A stretch of 64,000 nt of DNA from positions 601,762 to 665,761 of the forward strand of contig NZ_MJAH01000002.1 in assembly GCF_001746295.1 (NCBI RefSeq). The letters are read 5' to 3'. Shown piece after piece: positions 41,407-51,443 of this stretch. Both the position numbers and the translations under genes were made by a program. The stretch's first letter is position 1, and each line of letters opens with the position of its first letter. The notes under the pieces are model-generated. The model made no database searches and was not told the origin of the DNA. It saw only the letters and a program-made list of their open reading frames with translations. The DNA is from Streptomyces sp. LUP47B (GTDB lineage Bacteria; Actinomycetota; Actinomycetes; Streptomycetales; Streptomycetaceae).

Positions 41407-42153
41407 ATGACGGCGATCCCCCTGGTGCTGGTCCACGGCCACCCCTTCGACCACACGATGTGGCGCCCGCAGATCGAGACGTTCTCCGCCTCCCGCCGCG
41501 TCATCGCCCCGGACCTGCGCGGCTACGGCACCGCGGTGCCGCCCGCGCCGGTCGAGCGCTTCGAGCGGTTCGCCGAGGACATCGAGGCGCTGCTGGACGA
41601 ACTGGATGTGACGGCGTGCGTGCTGGCAGGCCTGTCCATGGGCGGTCAGATCGCCATGGGCTGCTACCGGCTCTTCCCCGAGCGGATCCGGGGCCTGGTC
41701 CTCGCCGACACCTTCCCGGCGGCGGACAGCCCCGAGGGCGCGCGGGTCCGGCACGCGACGGCGGACCGGCTGCTGCGCGAGGGCATGCGCGGGTACGCCG
41801 ACGAGGTGCTGGAGAAGATGGTCGCGCCGTATGCCTCCCCCGAGGTCAAGGCGCACGTCCACGGCATGATGACGGCCACCCGGCCGGAGTCCGCCGCGGC
41901 GGCCCTGCGCGCCCGCGCCGCCCGCCCCGACCACCGCGAGCTGCTGACCCGCGTCGTCGTCCCGGCGCTGGTGGCCGTGGGCGCCGACGACACCTACACA
42001 CCGGTCGCCGACGCGCAGGCCATGCACGCGGCGCTCCCGGAGTCGGAGCTGCACGTCTTCGAGGGGGCGGCGCACCTGCCCAACCTGGAACGGGCGGGGG
42101 AGTTCAACACCGTGCTCGGGGAGTTCCTGGCGAAGGTCGACGCCCGCTCGTAG
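41407..42153 (+). CDS. Alpha/beta hydrolase
   Basis: 248 residues. LVLVHGHPFDHTMW provides the oxyanion region, GLSMGGQ the nucleophile elbow, GADDTYTP the acid and EGAAHLPNLE the His. Substrate is unknown; the sequence resembles the 3-oxoadipate enol-lactonase/peroxidase-like group. A TAGGGT -10 about eight bases upstream and no Shine-Dalgarno suggest a leaderless message. The following EEP gene starts 10 bp after the stop. Confidence 0.85.
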   Translation: MTAIPLVLVHGHPFDHTMWRPQIETFSASRRVIAPDLRGYGTAVPPAPVERFERFAEDIEALLDELDVTACVLAGLSMGGQIAMGCYRLFPERIRGLVLADTFPAADSPEGARVRHATADRLLREGMRGYADEVLEKMVAPYASPEVKAHVHGMMTATRPESAAAALRARAARPDHRELLTRVVVPALVAVGADDTYTPVADAQAMHAALPESELHVFEGAAHLPNLERAGEFNTVLGEFLAKVDARS

Positions 42154-42162
42154 GCTCGGACG

Positions 42163-43113
42163 GTGACCCGCCGAAGGCTCGGTATCTGGACCGCCGCCCT
42201 GCTCTTCGCCGCCGTGAGCGTGATCCTGGGATGCCGGCTCGCCGACACGGACGGCATCACCCCCGTCCCCCAGTTCCTCGCCTTTCTCCCCTGGCTGCTC
42301 GCGCCCGCCGGAGCGGGGCTGGCCCTCACCCTGCTCACCCGGTGGTGGCCCGGGACGATCTGGGCGGGCGTGCTCCTCGGGCTGCTGGCGTGGTTCATCG
42401 CCCCGTACGGACAGGGCGGCGAGCCCGACGGCCGGGTGCTCGCCTCCTTCCGCGTCCTGACCTCGAACGTCGAGTTCGGACGGGCCACCGACGCCCTCGT
42501 CACCGCCGTCCGCGAGGAAGGACCGGACATCGTCTTCGTGGAGGAATGCGACTACGGCTGCTCGGCGGCACTGCGGCGGTCCCTGTCCGAGAGCTATCCG
42601 TACCGGCGGTCCGTGGAGGGCGCCGGCTCGACGGGGTCCGTCGTCCTCAGCCGCTTCCCCCTGAAGCCCGCCGCCGGGATCCCGGGGAGCACCATGGGCA
42701 TGCCCGGGGCCGTCGCCGACGTGCGCGGTCACGCCGTACGGCTGCAACTCGCGCACCCGATGCCCCCGCTGCCCGGCCAACTGGGCCTGTGGCGGCTGGA
42801 GTTGGGCAGGCTGCGCGACTTCGCCGCCGCCACGGGCCGCACCCCGGCCGTCCTGGCCGGCGACTTCAACGCCTCCCAGGACCACGCGGCCTTCCGCGCG
42901 ATCCTCGACACCGGGCTGCGCGACGCGGCCCGCCTCGCCGGCTCCGACCGCACACCCACCTGGCCGGCCCGCACCGCCCCGGCCATCGGCGCGCAGATCG
43001 ACCACGTGCTGGTGTCCAGGGACTTCTCGGCGAGCGACGCCCGCTTCCTGGACCTGGCGGACACCGACCACCGTGCCCTGCTGGTGGACATCGCCCTGCA
43101 CAGGCCCGGTTGA
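42163..43113 (+). CDS. Membrane-anchored endonuclease/exonuclease/phosphatase (EEP) protein
   Basis: 316 residues from a GTG. Three N-terminal helices (LGIWTAALLFAAVSVILGC, FLPWLLAPAGAGLALTLLT, WAGVLLGLLAWFIAPY) precede an EEP domain: LTSNVEFG, DIVFVEE, AGDFNASQDHAAFR, IDHVLVSRDF and DTDHRALLVDI are the catalytic blocks. The domain should face outside. A phosphodiesterase or phosphatase; the substrate is unknown. Confidence 0.85.
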   Translation: MTRRRLGIWTAALLFAAVSVILGCRLADTDGITPVPQFLAFLPWLLAPAGAGLALTLLTRWWPGTIWAGVLLGLLAWFIAPYGQGGEPDGRVLASFRVLTSNVEFGRATDALVTAVREEGPDIVFVEECDYGCSAALRRSLSESYPYRRSVEGAGSTGSVVLSRFPLKPAAGIPGSTMGMPGAVADVRGHAVRLQLAHPMPPLPGQLGLWRLELGRLRDFAAATGRTPAVLAGDFNASQDHAAFRAILDTGLRDAARLAGSDRTPTWPARTAPAIGAQIDHVLVSRDFSASDARFLDLADTDHRALLVDIALHRPG

Positions 43114-43135
43114 CCTGGGTGTTCATAATGGCCGC

Positions 43136-45061
43136 ATGTCCCGCATCGGCCTCACCCCGCCCGACTGGCTGGTCCGGAACCTCCAACCGCAGCACTCACC
43201 CGTCAACCGGGCCGCCGTGGCCCGCGCGTCGATCGCGATGTCCCTCCCCCTGGCGATCGGCCTCTGGGTCGATCAGCCGGAGTACGGCGCCCTCGCCTCC
43301 ATGGGCGCCCTGTCCGGGGTCATCGGCGACACCGCCGACGCGTACCGCATGCGGATCCTCAACATCGCGGTCCCCCAGCTGTTCGGCGCGCTCGGCATCA
43401 CGCTCGGTTCCCTGGTCTACGGCCATGGGTGGACCGCGGTCGTGGCGGTCACCTGCGTCGCCCTCGTCTCCGGGATGATCTCGACGATCGGCGCGGTGGC
43501 CTCGGTCTCGGGCCTGCTCCTGCTGCTGAACTCGGTGGTGGGCGCGGGCCTGCCGATGCCGGGCGACTGGTGGCTGGCCCCGCTGCTGATGACCGGCGGT
43601 GGCCTCCTCGTCCTGCTGCTGGCCCTGCTCGCCTGGCCGCTCAGGTCCGGGGTGCCGGAGCGGACGGCGGTCGCGGCCACGTACCGGACGGTGGCCGACC
43701 TGATGGCCGCCTGCGGTCGAGCGGAGTACGACGAGGCACGGCACGCCGTCACCCAGTCCCTGAACCAGTCGTACGACCTCGTCCTGGCCCGGCGCGCCCG
43801 CCACCACGGCCGCAGCGCCGAACTGACCCGCCTGCTGGCCCAGTTGAACGCGATCACCCCGGTGGTGGAGGCGGCCCCCGCGGCCCACCTGTCCGGTGAG
43901 CCGCTGGCAACGGAGATCCCGGAGACGGTCCGCCACCTCGCCCGGGCGGTGGAGACGGGCTACACGGGCCCGATAGGCCTGAGCCTCCCCGTGCCGGTGT
44001 CGGAGACCGCCCGAGCCGTCGACCACGCGCTGCGCCACGCGGCCGAGGTCGTCGCCGTACCGGATGTGGACCCGCGCGGCATCGACGACCGCCTCGGCCG
44101 CCCGGCCGCGCTCGGCGTCCGGGCCGCCCGCGCCGCACGCAACGTCGCCCTGTCGGCGGCGTCATGGCGCTACGGGCTGCGGCTGGCGCTGTGCATCGGG
44201 TCGGCCCAGGCGCTGGTCTCGATCATCCCCGTCCCCCGTTCCTACTGGGTGGCCCTGACGATCACCTTCGTGCTGAAACCGGACTTCGGCTCGGTGTTCT
44301 CGCGGGCGCTGCTGCGGGCGCTGGGCACGGTGGCGGGGCTGGTGGTCGCGGCGGCGGTGCTCTCGCAGGTACCGCGCGGCGGGTGGGACGTCCTGGTGAT
44401 GCTCCTGCTGGCCCCGCTGATCCCGGCACTCACCCCTCGCGGCTACGGCTACCAGACGGCGGCGATCACCCCCGTGATCCTCCTGCTGTCGGACGTCCTC
44501 AACCACCAGGGCACGGCCCTGCTGATGCCCCGCCTGCTGGACTCCCTGATGGGCTGCGGAATCGCCCTGGTCGCGGGGTACCTGCTGTGGCCGGAGAGCT
44601 GGCACACGCGGGTCGGCGACCGGCTCGCCGACGCGGTCGCCGACACGGCCCGCTATGTGGAGTCGGCGTTCGGGTCCGCCCCCGACCCCGCCGCCCGCGC
44701 CCGTATGCGCCGCCGCCTCTACCGCGACCTCTCGGTGATCCGCACGGAGTTCCAGCGCGCGCTGACCGAGCCGCCGCCCACCGGCCGCCGGGCGGCGGCC
44801 TGGTGGCCGCTGGTCGTCGCGGTCGAGCGGATCGTGGACGCGACGACGGCGGCGAGGGTGCGAGTACGGCACGGGGCGGCCCGGCCGTCCGCCGCCGAGG
44901 TGGAGCAAGTGGTGCTCCAACTCCGTGAGCTGGCGGACGGCTTGCGGAAGGTGGACGTGCTGTACGCGGTCAGAACGGACCTGACCGGACCGGCGGGCAG
45001 CGTACTGGAGCCCCTGCGGCAGGAGGTGGCGGCAGCCAGGGCGGTCGCGCAACCCACCTAG
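43136..45061 (+). CDS. FUSC-family membrane protein
   Basis: 641 residues. Two blocks of membrane helices (about residues 20-170 and 345-490), each followed by a soluble helical part, are the aromatic-acid-exporter-like FUSC layout; SYWVALTITFVLKPDFGSVFSRALLRALGTVAGLVVAA is the conserved FUSC_2 stretch. CATAAT lies seven bases before the ATG with no ribosome binding site, so it may be leaderless. It is probably an efflux or osmotic membrane protein. Confidence 0.85.
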   Translation: MSRIGLTPPDWLVRNLQPQHSPVNRAAVARASIAMSLPLAIGLWVDQPEYGALASMGALSGVIGDTADAYRMRILNIAVPQLFGALGITLGSLVYGHGWTAVVAVTCVALVSGMISTIGAVASVSGLLLLLNSVVGAGLPMPGDWWLAPLLMTGGGLLVLLLALLAWPLRSGVPERTAVAATYRTVADLMAACGRAEYDEARHAVTQSLNQSYDLVLARRARHHGRSAELTRLLAQLNAITPVVEAAPAAHLSGEPLATEIPETVRHLARAVETGYTGPIGLSLPVPVSETARAVDHALRHAAEVVAVPDVDPRGIDDRLGRPAALGVRAARAARNVALSAASWRYGLRLALCIGSAQALVSIIPVPRSYWVALTITFVLKPDFGSVFSRALLRALGTVAGLVVAAAVLSQVPRGGWDVLVMLLLAPLIPALTPRGYGYQTAAITPVILLLSDVLNHQGTALLMPRLLDSLMGCGIALVAGYLLWPESWHTRVGDRLADAVADTARYVESAFGSAPDPAARARMRRRLYRDLSVIRTEFQRALTEPPPTGRRAAAWWPLVVAVERIVDATTAARVRVRHGAARPSAAEVEQVVLQLRELADGLRKVDVLYAVRTDLTGPAGSVLEPLRQEVAAARAVAQPT

Positions 45062-45079
45062 CGGCGCGGGGTCGTCCGC

Positions 45080-47134
45080 CTATACGCCGATGTCACTCCC
45101 GTCCTTGCGCCACACCGCCACGACCGCCGGCCGCACGATCTTCCCCGGGCCGTCGGGCCAGGTGCTCGCCGGCTTCTCCACCGTCGCCCCGCTGATCTCC
45201 CCCGGGTGCTGCACCGCCACCAGCACCCGCCGGTCCTGCACCAGCGGGCCGCAGGTCTCGGCCCCCGTCGGCACGGTCAGGAACTGCTTGAGCTCACCGC
45301 GCCGCTCCCCCTTCGTGGCGACACCGAACAGCCCGTCGTGCGTGCCCAGCTGGTTCCCGTCCGTGGAGATCCACAGGTTGCCGTGCGGATCGAAGGCCAC
45401 GTTGTCCGGGCAGGAGATGGGGCTCACGTCGTCCTTCGGGAAGCCCGCGAAGTAGGTGGCGGGGTCCTCCGGGTCCCCGGCGACGAGGAACAGCGTCCAG
45501 GCGAACTCGGTACTGTCGGCCCGGTTCCACCGCTCGGTGAGCTCGAGGATGTGCCCGTGCTTGTTGGCGTTGCGGGGGTTCGCCTCGTCGGCGGGCGCGT
45601 TCGCGCCGACACCGCGGTTGGTGTTGTTGGTGAGCGCGACGTACACCTTGCCCGAGTGCGGGTTGGGCTCGATGTCCTCGGGCCGGTCCATCCTGGTCGC
45701 CCCGACCTTGTCGCCGGCGAGCCGGGTGAAGACGCACACCTCATCGGCGGTCATCCCCTCGACGTGCGACACGGCACCCTTGGCCGTGGCGGTGACCAGC
45801 GGAATCCACTCCCCGCCACCGTCGAACTCCCCGTCGGCGGGAAGCTTCCCGGTCCCGTCGATCTCGAGGGCGGGGGAGTCACCGGTGAGGCGGGCGACGT
45901 ACAGGGTCCCCTCGTCGAGCAGGGAGAGATTGTGCTCCCGCACGGCCCTGCCGCCGCCGTGCTTCATCCGCTTGCTGCCGACGAACTTGTAGAAGTAGTC
46001 GAACCGCTCGTCGTCCCCGGAGTACACGACGGGGCGCCCGTCGTGCGTGAGCCGCACGGTCGCGCCCTCGTGCTTGAACCGGCCGAGCGCGGTGTGCTTG
46101 CGGGGCGCGGAGGAGGGGTCGTACGGGTCGAGCTCGACGACGTACCCGAAGCGGTGCACCTCGTTGGGCTCCTGGGCGACGTCGAACCGCTTGTCGAAGC
46201 GCTCCCACTTGCGCTCGCTGGCGCCGGTCCCGATCCCGTAACGCTTGTCCGTCGCCCGGCCGGCGTTGGCGAAGTACTGGTTGAAGTTCTCCTCGCCGTG
46301 GAGGGTGGTGCCCCAGGGGGTGGTGCCGCCGGAGCAGTTGTTGAGCGTGCCGAGGACCTTCCGGCCGGTGGCGTCGGCGGAGGTCCTGAGCAGGTCGGAC
46401 CCCGCGGCGGGCCCGGTCAGCCGGAACTCGGTGGTGGCGGTGACGCGCCGGTTGAGGTGGTGCCGGGGTACGACGGTGAGCGCGCCGTTCCTCTTGTTCT
46501 CCTCCACCACGACGGCGGACAGCCCGTGCGCGGCCCAGGCGATCTCGACCTGCTCACGGGTCGGGTCGGCGGCGTCGTAGCCACGGAACATGAGCACTTC
46601 GTCGGTGTACTCGTGATTGGCGACGAGTACCTGCCGGCCACGCTCGCCCGGCAGGGGCAGCAGCGCGAGGAAGTCGTTGTTGTACCCGAACTGGCCGGCC
46701 TGGGCGGCGGCGGTCTGCCGGTCCGGGTCGAAGGCGGGGGCGCCGCGCAGGATGGGCTCGCCCCAGCGGACGACGACGTTCTGGGAGTAGCCCGCCGGGA
46801 TGGTCACGGTGTCGGCGGTGTTGGGCGCGACGGGGGTGAACCGGAGCCCGCGCGCGGCCCTGCCCTTGGGCTGGGGCTTGGCCTGCTGGGCGGCGGCTTC
46901 GGCCGACGGGGCCGTGACCACGGCGCCCGTGGTGCCGGCCGCGGCGGCGACCGTCACGACGGCGGCGGCACGCATCATCGAACGGCGGCTGAGCGCGGTG
47001 GCGATGACATCGCCGACGTACGGGTTGGAGGAGGTGTTGGGCGCCGGGTGGAAACAGGCGTCACCACACCGGAAACGGCAGGTCAGGGCGGACCGTCCAT
47101 GGACGGCGTTGATCAATGGCAGCTGTACGCGCAC
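45080..47134 (-). CDS. phoX: PhoX-type alkaline phosphatase (DUF839)
   Basis: 684 residues from a GTG with GGGGAG seven bases upstream. A Tat signal has SRRSMMRAAAVV at residues 49-60. PhoX features include LPLPGERGRQVLVANHEYTDE, NNCSGGTTPWGTTLHGEENFNQYF, MDRPEDIEPNP and NVAFDPHGNLWISTDGNQLG. PhoX enzymes are calcium/iron-dependent phosphatases secreted folded by Tat. A three-unit PHO box lies about 75-105 bp upstream of the start, so PhoP control under phosphate limitation is expected. Confidence 0.9.
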   Translation of the reverse strand: MRVQLPLINAVHGRSALTCRFRCGDACFHPAPNTSSNPYVGDVIATALSRRSMMRAAAVVTVAAAAGTTGAVVTAPSAEAAAQQAKPQPKGRAARGLRFTPVAPNTADTVTIPAGYSQNVVVRWGEPILRGAPAFDPDRQTAAAQAGQFGYNNDFLALLPLPGERGRQVLVANHEYTDEVLMFRGYDAADPTREQVEIAWAAHGLSAVVVEENKRNGALTVVPRHHLNRRVTATTEFRLTGPAAGSDLLRTSADATGRKVLGTLNNCSGGTTPWGTTLHGEENFNQYFANAGRATDKRYGIGTGASERKWERFDKRFDVAQEPNEVHRFGYVVELDPYDPSSAPRKHTALGRFKHEGATVRLTHDGRPVVYSGDDERFDYFYKFVGSKRMKHGGGRAVREHNLSLLDEGTLYVARLTGDSPALEIDGTGKLPADGEFDGGGEWIPLVTATAKGAVSHVEGMTADEVCVFTRLAGDKVGATRMDRPEDIEPNPHSGKVYVALTNNTNRGVGANAPADEANPRNANKHGHILELTERWNRADSTEFAWTLFLVAGDPEDPATYFAGFPKDDVSPISCPDNVAFDPHGNLWISTDGNQLGTHDGLFGVATKGERRGELKQFLTVPTGAETCGPLVQDRRVLVAVQHPGEISGATVEKPASTWPDGPGKIVRPAVVAVWRKDGSDIGV

Positions 47135-47207
47135 TTTGCTCTCCCCTTGCTTCCCCTTGAAGCTCGCTTGACGGACGGTAGGTGCGCGTCCGTGCGAGAA
47201 CGGGACA

Positions 47208-47240
47208 GGGTGGTGAACGGTGCATGAACCCGGGGTGGAC
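47208..47240 (-). promoter_or_regulatory. PHO box: three contiguous 11-bp direct repeats
   Basis: On the minus strand the units are GTCCACCCCGG, GTTCATGCACC and GTTCACCACCC, each exactly 11 bp. The Streptomyces PhoP consensus is G(G/T)TCAYYYR(G/C)G in 11-bp repeats. The site lies upstream of the PhoX gene. Confidence 0.8.
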
Positions 47241-47405
47241 GTAGCGGAGTTGACGCCACGCGCGGGTGAAGTCCGGAAGTAGGTCTTGACGCCCGGGACC
47301 CCGGTCACCAGCCCCTGCCCAAGATCGCCGTCCGGGGCCGCTAACCTTACGTGTCCGTCCTGGCCAGGGATTGACGGGCTACAACTCATGCGAAGGGTTG
47401 CGCAC

Positions 47406-49040
47406 ATGGGCATTCTCACTCTCCTGCGGAACGCGTTCGGCGGCCGATCACGCAAGGGCGCTGCCACCGAGGCAGAGGGTGCGGAGACGACTCCTTCGCA
47501 GGAGGCGGCACCGACGGTCCCCTCTCCGGCGCCTACGAAGGCGGCGACGGTCCCCGAACCTCGTACCTCCACCCTCTCCACCTCCTCCGAGCACGAACTG
47601 GTCGCAGCGGCCTTCGACAAGGCGGCAGCGGCCAAGCCGGCACCTTCGGCGGAGACCCCGGCGACGGAGGACGCAGGGACCCCGAAGACCGCACAGATCC
47701 CGACACAGCCGGCCCCGGACAAGGCGGCGCCCGAGACGCCGGCGGCCGAGAAGCCGGTACCCGAGGAATCGACGCCGGAGGAGCCAGCGGCTGAGGCCGG
47801 GGCGTCCGCGGAGGAGCCGGTGGCGGAGGACGTGGCCGTCCAGGCAACGTCCGCCGAAGAGCCGGCCACCGAGGAGCCCGCCGCTGAAGAGCCGGTGGCG
47901 GAGGAAGCACCCGCCGAGGAACCGGTGGCGAAGAACGCGGCCGAACCGGAGACCCCTGCCGAAGAGCCGGTTACCGAGCAGCCCGCCGCTGAAGAGCCGG
48001 TCGCTGCGGCGGAGGAGCAGCCGCCGGTGGCGGAGGTCGCACCGGAACCGGAGCCGGTCGTCGAACCCGAGCCGGAAGCCGCCCCGGAACCCGAGGTGAC
48101 GCCCACCGCAGAGGCCGCCCCCGAGCCGAAGCCCGAACCGGCGGCCGAGGTCACGCCCGACTCCGCCGTCGAGCCCGAGCCGGCTTCCGTCCAGGAGCCC
48201 GAGCCCGAGCCCGTCGCTGTCGGGGCCGACCAGCCGGTCGCCGAGGTCACGCCCGAGCCCGAGCCGGCTTCGGACCCGGAGCCCGAGACCGTCGTGGAAC
48301 CGGAGCCGCAGCCGACCGCCGAGGTCACCCCGACACCGGAGCCGGAGCCGGCCGTCGCCCCCGAAACCCCGGCCCCCGCGGCAGCGGATGCGGGTGGGAA
48401 CATCGACGCCGTACCCGCCACCCTCCGCACCGCCTACACCGCCGCCGCCACCGCCCTCACCACCCACGGCCTCACCGGCACCGCCGCCACGACCTACCTC
48501 GTCCTCGACCGCTCCGCGAGCATGCGGCCGTACTACAAGGACGGCTCCGCCCAGGCCCTCGGCGAGCAGACCCTCGCCCTCGCCGCCCACCTGGACCCCG
48601 AGTCCAAGGTGCACGTCGTCTTCTTCTCCACCGAACTCGACGGCACCGGCGAGCTCACCCTCACCGAGCACGAGAACAAGATCGACGACCTGCACGCAGG
48701 GCTCGGCCGCATGGGCCGTACCAGCTACCACGCGGCCGTCGAGGAAGTCCTCGCGCAGCACGGGAAGAACTCCCCCGACACCCCCGCCCTGGTCGTCTTC
48801 CAGACGGACGGCGCCCCGGACGCGAAGACCCCCGCCACCCAGGCCCTCACGGAGGCGGCGAAGACCCACCCCGCCGTCTTCTTCTCCTTCGTCGCCTTCG
48901 GTGACCCGGAGAACAAGGCCTTCGACTACCTCCGCAAGCTCAAGCTCCCCAACACGTCCCACTTCCTCGCGGGCGAGACCCCGAAGGAACTCACGGACGC
49001 GGAGATCTACGAGGGCATCCTGGCGAACTGGCGCCCGTAA
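47406..49040 (+). CDS. vWA-domain (TerF-like) protein with long Glu/Pro/Ala linker
   Basis: 544 residues, GAAGGG upstream. After [19 protein letters not shown] comes a 310-residue acidic low-complexity part made of EEPVAEE- and PEPEPA-type repeats, mostly disordered. The C-terminal 210 residues are a vWA domain: MIDAS DRSASM in [35 protein letters not shown], then [23 protein letters not shown] and [13 protein letters not shown]. TerF-type vWA proteins act with TerB/TerD in stress complexes. Flanked by phoX (divergent) and metG. Confidence 0.8.
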   Translation: MGILTLLRNAFGGRSRKGAATEAEGAETTPSQEAAPTVPSPAPTKAATVPEPRTSTLSTSSEHELVAAAFDKAAAAKPAPSAETPATEDAGTPKTAQIPTQPAPDKAAPETPAAEKPVPEESTPEEPAAEAGASAEEPVAEDVAVQATSAEEPATEEPAAEEPVAEEAPAEEPVAKNAAEPETPAEEPVTEQPAAEEPVAAAEEQPPVAEVAPEPEPVVEPEPEAAPEPEVTPTAEAAPEPKPEPAAEVTPDSAVEPEPASVQEPEPEPVAVGADQPVAEVTPEPEPASDPEPETVVEPEPQPTAEVTPTPEPEPAVAPETPAPAAADAGGNIDAVPATLRTAYTAAATALTTHGLTGTAATTYLVLDRSASMRPYYKDGSAQALGEQTLALAAHLDPESKVHVVFFSTELDGTGELTLTEHENKIDDLHAGLGRMGRTSYHAAVEEVLAQHGKNSPDTPALVVFQTDGAPDAKTPATQALTEAAKTHPAVFFSFVAFGDPENKAFDYLRKLKLPNTSHFLAGETPKELTDAEIYEGILANWRP

Positions 49041-49068
49041 CCCCCGAAGATCACCACAGCTCACCACC

Positions 49069-49112
49069 GGGCCGCCCGCCTCCCACCCCGTAAAACGGGA
49101 AGCGGGCGGCCC
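49069..49112 (+). terminator. Hairpin terminator after vWA gene
   Basis: GGGCCGCCCGC and GCGGGCGGCCC are perfect 11-bp arms; inside, CCCGT and ACGGG form a second short stem. It separates the vWA gene from metG, which starts 72 bp downstream. Confidence 0.65.
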
Positions 49113-49183
49113 ACCCATGTCGGATACGATTTCAGGACTCGCGAAGCGACTCACCCGCACGACCAACCTGGGAGCAGCCCCCG

Positions 49184-50899
49184 ATGGCTCGACACCTCAT
49201 CACCAGCGCCCTTCCGTACATCAACGGGATCAAGCACCTGGGCAACATGGTGGGGTCCATGCTCCCGGCGGACGTCTACTCCCGTTACCTGCGCCAGCGC
49301 GGCCACGAGGTCCTCTACATCTGCGCGACGGACGAGCACGGCACCCCGGCCGAGCTGGCCGCGAAGGAGCAGGGCCTGCCGGTCGCCGAGTTCTGCGCGC
49401 AGGCGCACGACGCGCAGAAGGCGGTCTACGACGGCTTCGCGCTGGCCTTCGACTACTTCGGCCGCAGCTCCAGCGAGCAGAACGTCGAGATCACCCAGCA
49501 CTTCGCCCGCCGCCTGAACGAGAACGGCTTCATCGAAGAGCGCGCGATCCGTCAGGTCTACTCGCCCACCGACGGCCGTTTCCTCCCGGACCGCTACGTC
49601 GAGGGCACCTGCCCGCACTGCGGCTACGACAAGGCCCGCGGCGACCAGTGCGAGAACTGCACGCGCGTCCTGGACCCGACCGACCTGATCAACCCGCGCT
49701 CGGCGATCTCAGGCTCCACGGACCTCGAGGTCCGGGAGACCAAGCACCTCTTCCTGCTCCAGTCGAAGCTGCAGCACGAGGTCGAGGAGTGGGTCTCGCG
49801 GCACGAGGACGACTGGCCGCAGCTGGCCTCCTCCATCGCCCGCAAGTGGCTGACCGAGGGCCTGCACGACCGCGCGATCACCCGTGACCTGGACTGGGGC
49901 GTCCCCGTCCCGTCCGACACCTGGCCGGAGCTGGCCGCGGAGGGCAAGGTCTTCTACGTCTGGTTCGACGCCCCGATCGAGTACATCGGCGCGACGAAGG
50001 AGTGGGCGGATCTGGACCCGGAGAACCGGGACTGGAAGTCGTGGTGGTACGACGTCGACACCACCGTCCGCTACACCGAGTTCATGGCGAAGGACAACGT
50101 CCCCTTCCACACGGTGATGTTCCCGGCCACCGAGCTCGGTGTGCGCGAGCCGTGGAAGAAGGTCGACTACGTCAAGGCCTTCAACTGGCTGACGTACTAC
50201 GGCGGGAAGTTCTCCACGTCCCAGAAGCGGGGCGTCTTCACCGACCAGGCCCTGGACATCCTCCCGGCCGACTACTGGCGCTACTTCCTGATCGCCAACG
50301 CCCCCGAGTCGGACGACTCGTCCTTCACCTGGGAGCACTTCACGGCGACGGTGAACAAGGACCTGGCCGACACCCTCGGCAACTTCGTCAACCGCGTCCT
50401 GTCCTTCTCGAAGAAGCGCTTCGGCGAGGAGGTCCCGGCCGGCGGCGAGCCGGGCGAGGCGGAGGCGAAGCTGGGCGAGGAGATCGCCCGCCTCCTCGCG
50501 GAGTACGAGTCCCAGATGGAGGCGCTCCAGTTCCGCAAGGCCGCGGCGGCGCTGCGCGCCCTGTGGTCGGCGGGCAACTCCTACCTGGAGGAGAAGGCCC
50601 CCTGGCTGGAGATCAAGACGGACAAGGACGGCGCGGCACTGACCCTGCGCACGGCGATGAACCTGATCCACCTGTACGCGGTGGTCTCGGAGCCGTTCAT
50701 CCCCGCGACCTCGGCCGCCATGCGCCAGGCCTTCGCCCTCAAGGACGACACGGCCACCTGGATCACCGCCGACGAAGCCCGCACCCTCACCGCCCTCACC
50801 CCCGGCACCCCCTTCACGGTCCCCCCGGTCCTGTTCGCCAAGCTGACCGACGAGGACCTGGAGACGTACAAGGAGCGCTTCGGCGGCTCCCCGGAGTAG
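49184..50899 (+). CDS. metG: Methionyl-tRNA synthetase
   Basis: 571 residues. The HIGH motif is in [13 protein letters not shown] near residues 12-24. The zinc-knuckle [17 protein letters not shown] has four Cys. [10 protein letters not shown] and KFSTSQKRG (the KMSKS-equivalent loop) follow, then a helical anticodon-binding domain. The C-terminal dimerisation (EMAP-like) domain of some MetRS is absent. It charges tRNA-Met for initiation and elongation. The distinct upstream terminator suggests its own promoter. Confidence 0.95.
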   Translation: MARHLITSALPYINGIKHLGNMVGSMLPADVYSRYLRQRGHEVLYICATDEHGTPAELAAKEQGLPVAEFCAQAHDAQKAVYDGFALAFDYFGRSSSEQNVEITQHFARRLNENGFIEERAIRQVYSPTDGRFLPDRYVEGTCPHCGYDKARGDQCENCTRVLDPTDLINPRSAISGSTDLEVRETKHLFLLQSKLQHEVEEWVSRHEDDWPQLASSIARKWLTEGLHDRAITRDLDWGVPVPSDTWPELAAEGKVFYVWFDAPIEYIGATKEWADLDPENRDWKSWWYDVDTTVRYTEFMAKDNVPFHTVMFPATELGVREPWKKVDYVKAFNWLTYYGGKFSTSQKRGVFTDQALDILPADYWRYFLIANAPESDDSSFTWEHFTATVNKDLADTLGNFVNRVLSFSKKRFGEEVPAGGEPGEAEAKLGEEIARLLAEYESQMEALQFRKAAAALRALWSAGNSYLEEKAPWLEIKTDKDGAALTLRTAMNLIHLYAVVSEPFIPATSAAMRQAFALKDDTATWITADEARTLTALTPGTPFTVPPVLFAKLTDEDLETYKERFGGSPE

Positions 50900-50965
50900 T
50901 CCCGGAGCAGTCCGGATACCGACCCGGGCATCGCCGTGTCCGCGCCAAGCCGTATGGTTTGCGCC

Positions 50966-51442
50966 ATGGCAGTGCCCGGGGTCATTCCTGTCGCGTACGA
51001 GCCGAAGCACCGCACCGAGACGATCGGGCGGTATGCGGAGGGTCAGTTCCTGGCGTCGATCACATATGCCTTCCCCGAGGGGTTCCACCTCGAGGAGGGC
51101 TGGGAAGAGCAGAAGCGCCTGTACGCGGTTCTGCACACCTTCGACACCGAGGGCAATTACCGCGACTCGGACATCTGGTGCGCCGGCACCTGGGCGGAGC
51201 AGCAACGCGACCCGAGCGGTGACGCCTCCCCGCTGACCCGCGCCCAGGTCCACCGGGGGACCCTGCTGCGCAGCCTCCCCCGCCGCTCCTACACGGACAT
51301 CGCGATCCGTCCCTTCAGCATCACCCACGAGGGCGTCCGTTTCGGCCTGGTGATCCGCGAGGACGAGGGCGAACAGTGGGCGGAGCTCTACCCCGACCGC
51401 CTCGCCTTCGCGGAACCGTGGGACGGGACGTACGACACCTGA
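50966..51442 (+). CDS. Conserved hypothetical protein downstream of metG
   Basis: 158 residues, soluble. Features are GQFLASITYAFPEGFHLEEGWEEQKRLYAVLHTFDTEGNYRDSDIWCAGTWAEQQ and HEGVRFGLVIREDEGEQWAELYPDRLAF. I do not know the family. TATGGT is seven bases before the ATG and there is no Shine-Dalgarno, so a leaderless transcript is likely. The stop is one base from that of the convergent pectate lyase gene. Confidence 0.7.
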   Translation: MAVPGVIPVAYEPKHRTETIGRYAEGQFLASITYAFPEGFHLEEGWEEQKRLYAVLHTFDTEGNYRDSDIWCAGTWAEQQRDPSGDASPLTRAQVHRGTLLRSLPRRSYTDIAIRPFSITHEGVRFGLVIREDEGEQWAELYPDRLAFAEPWDGTYDT

Positions 51443-51443
51443 G

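Noticed and set aside
47761..48380. Acidic E/P/A repeats considered as a CRISPR-like or minisatellite array
   Set aside because: Units are irregular and kept at the protein level only; there are no constant repeats with unique spacers. No CRISPR array was seen in the window.
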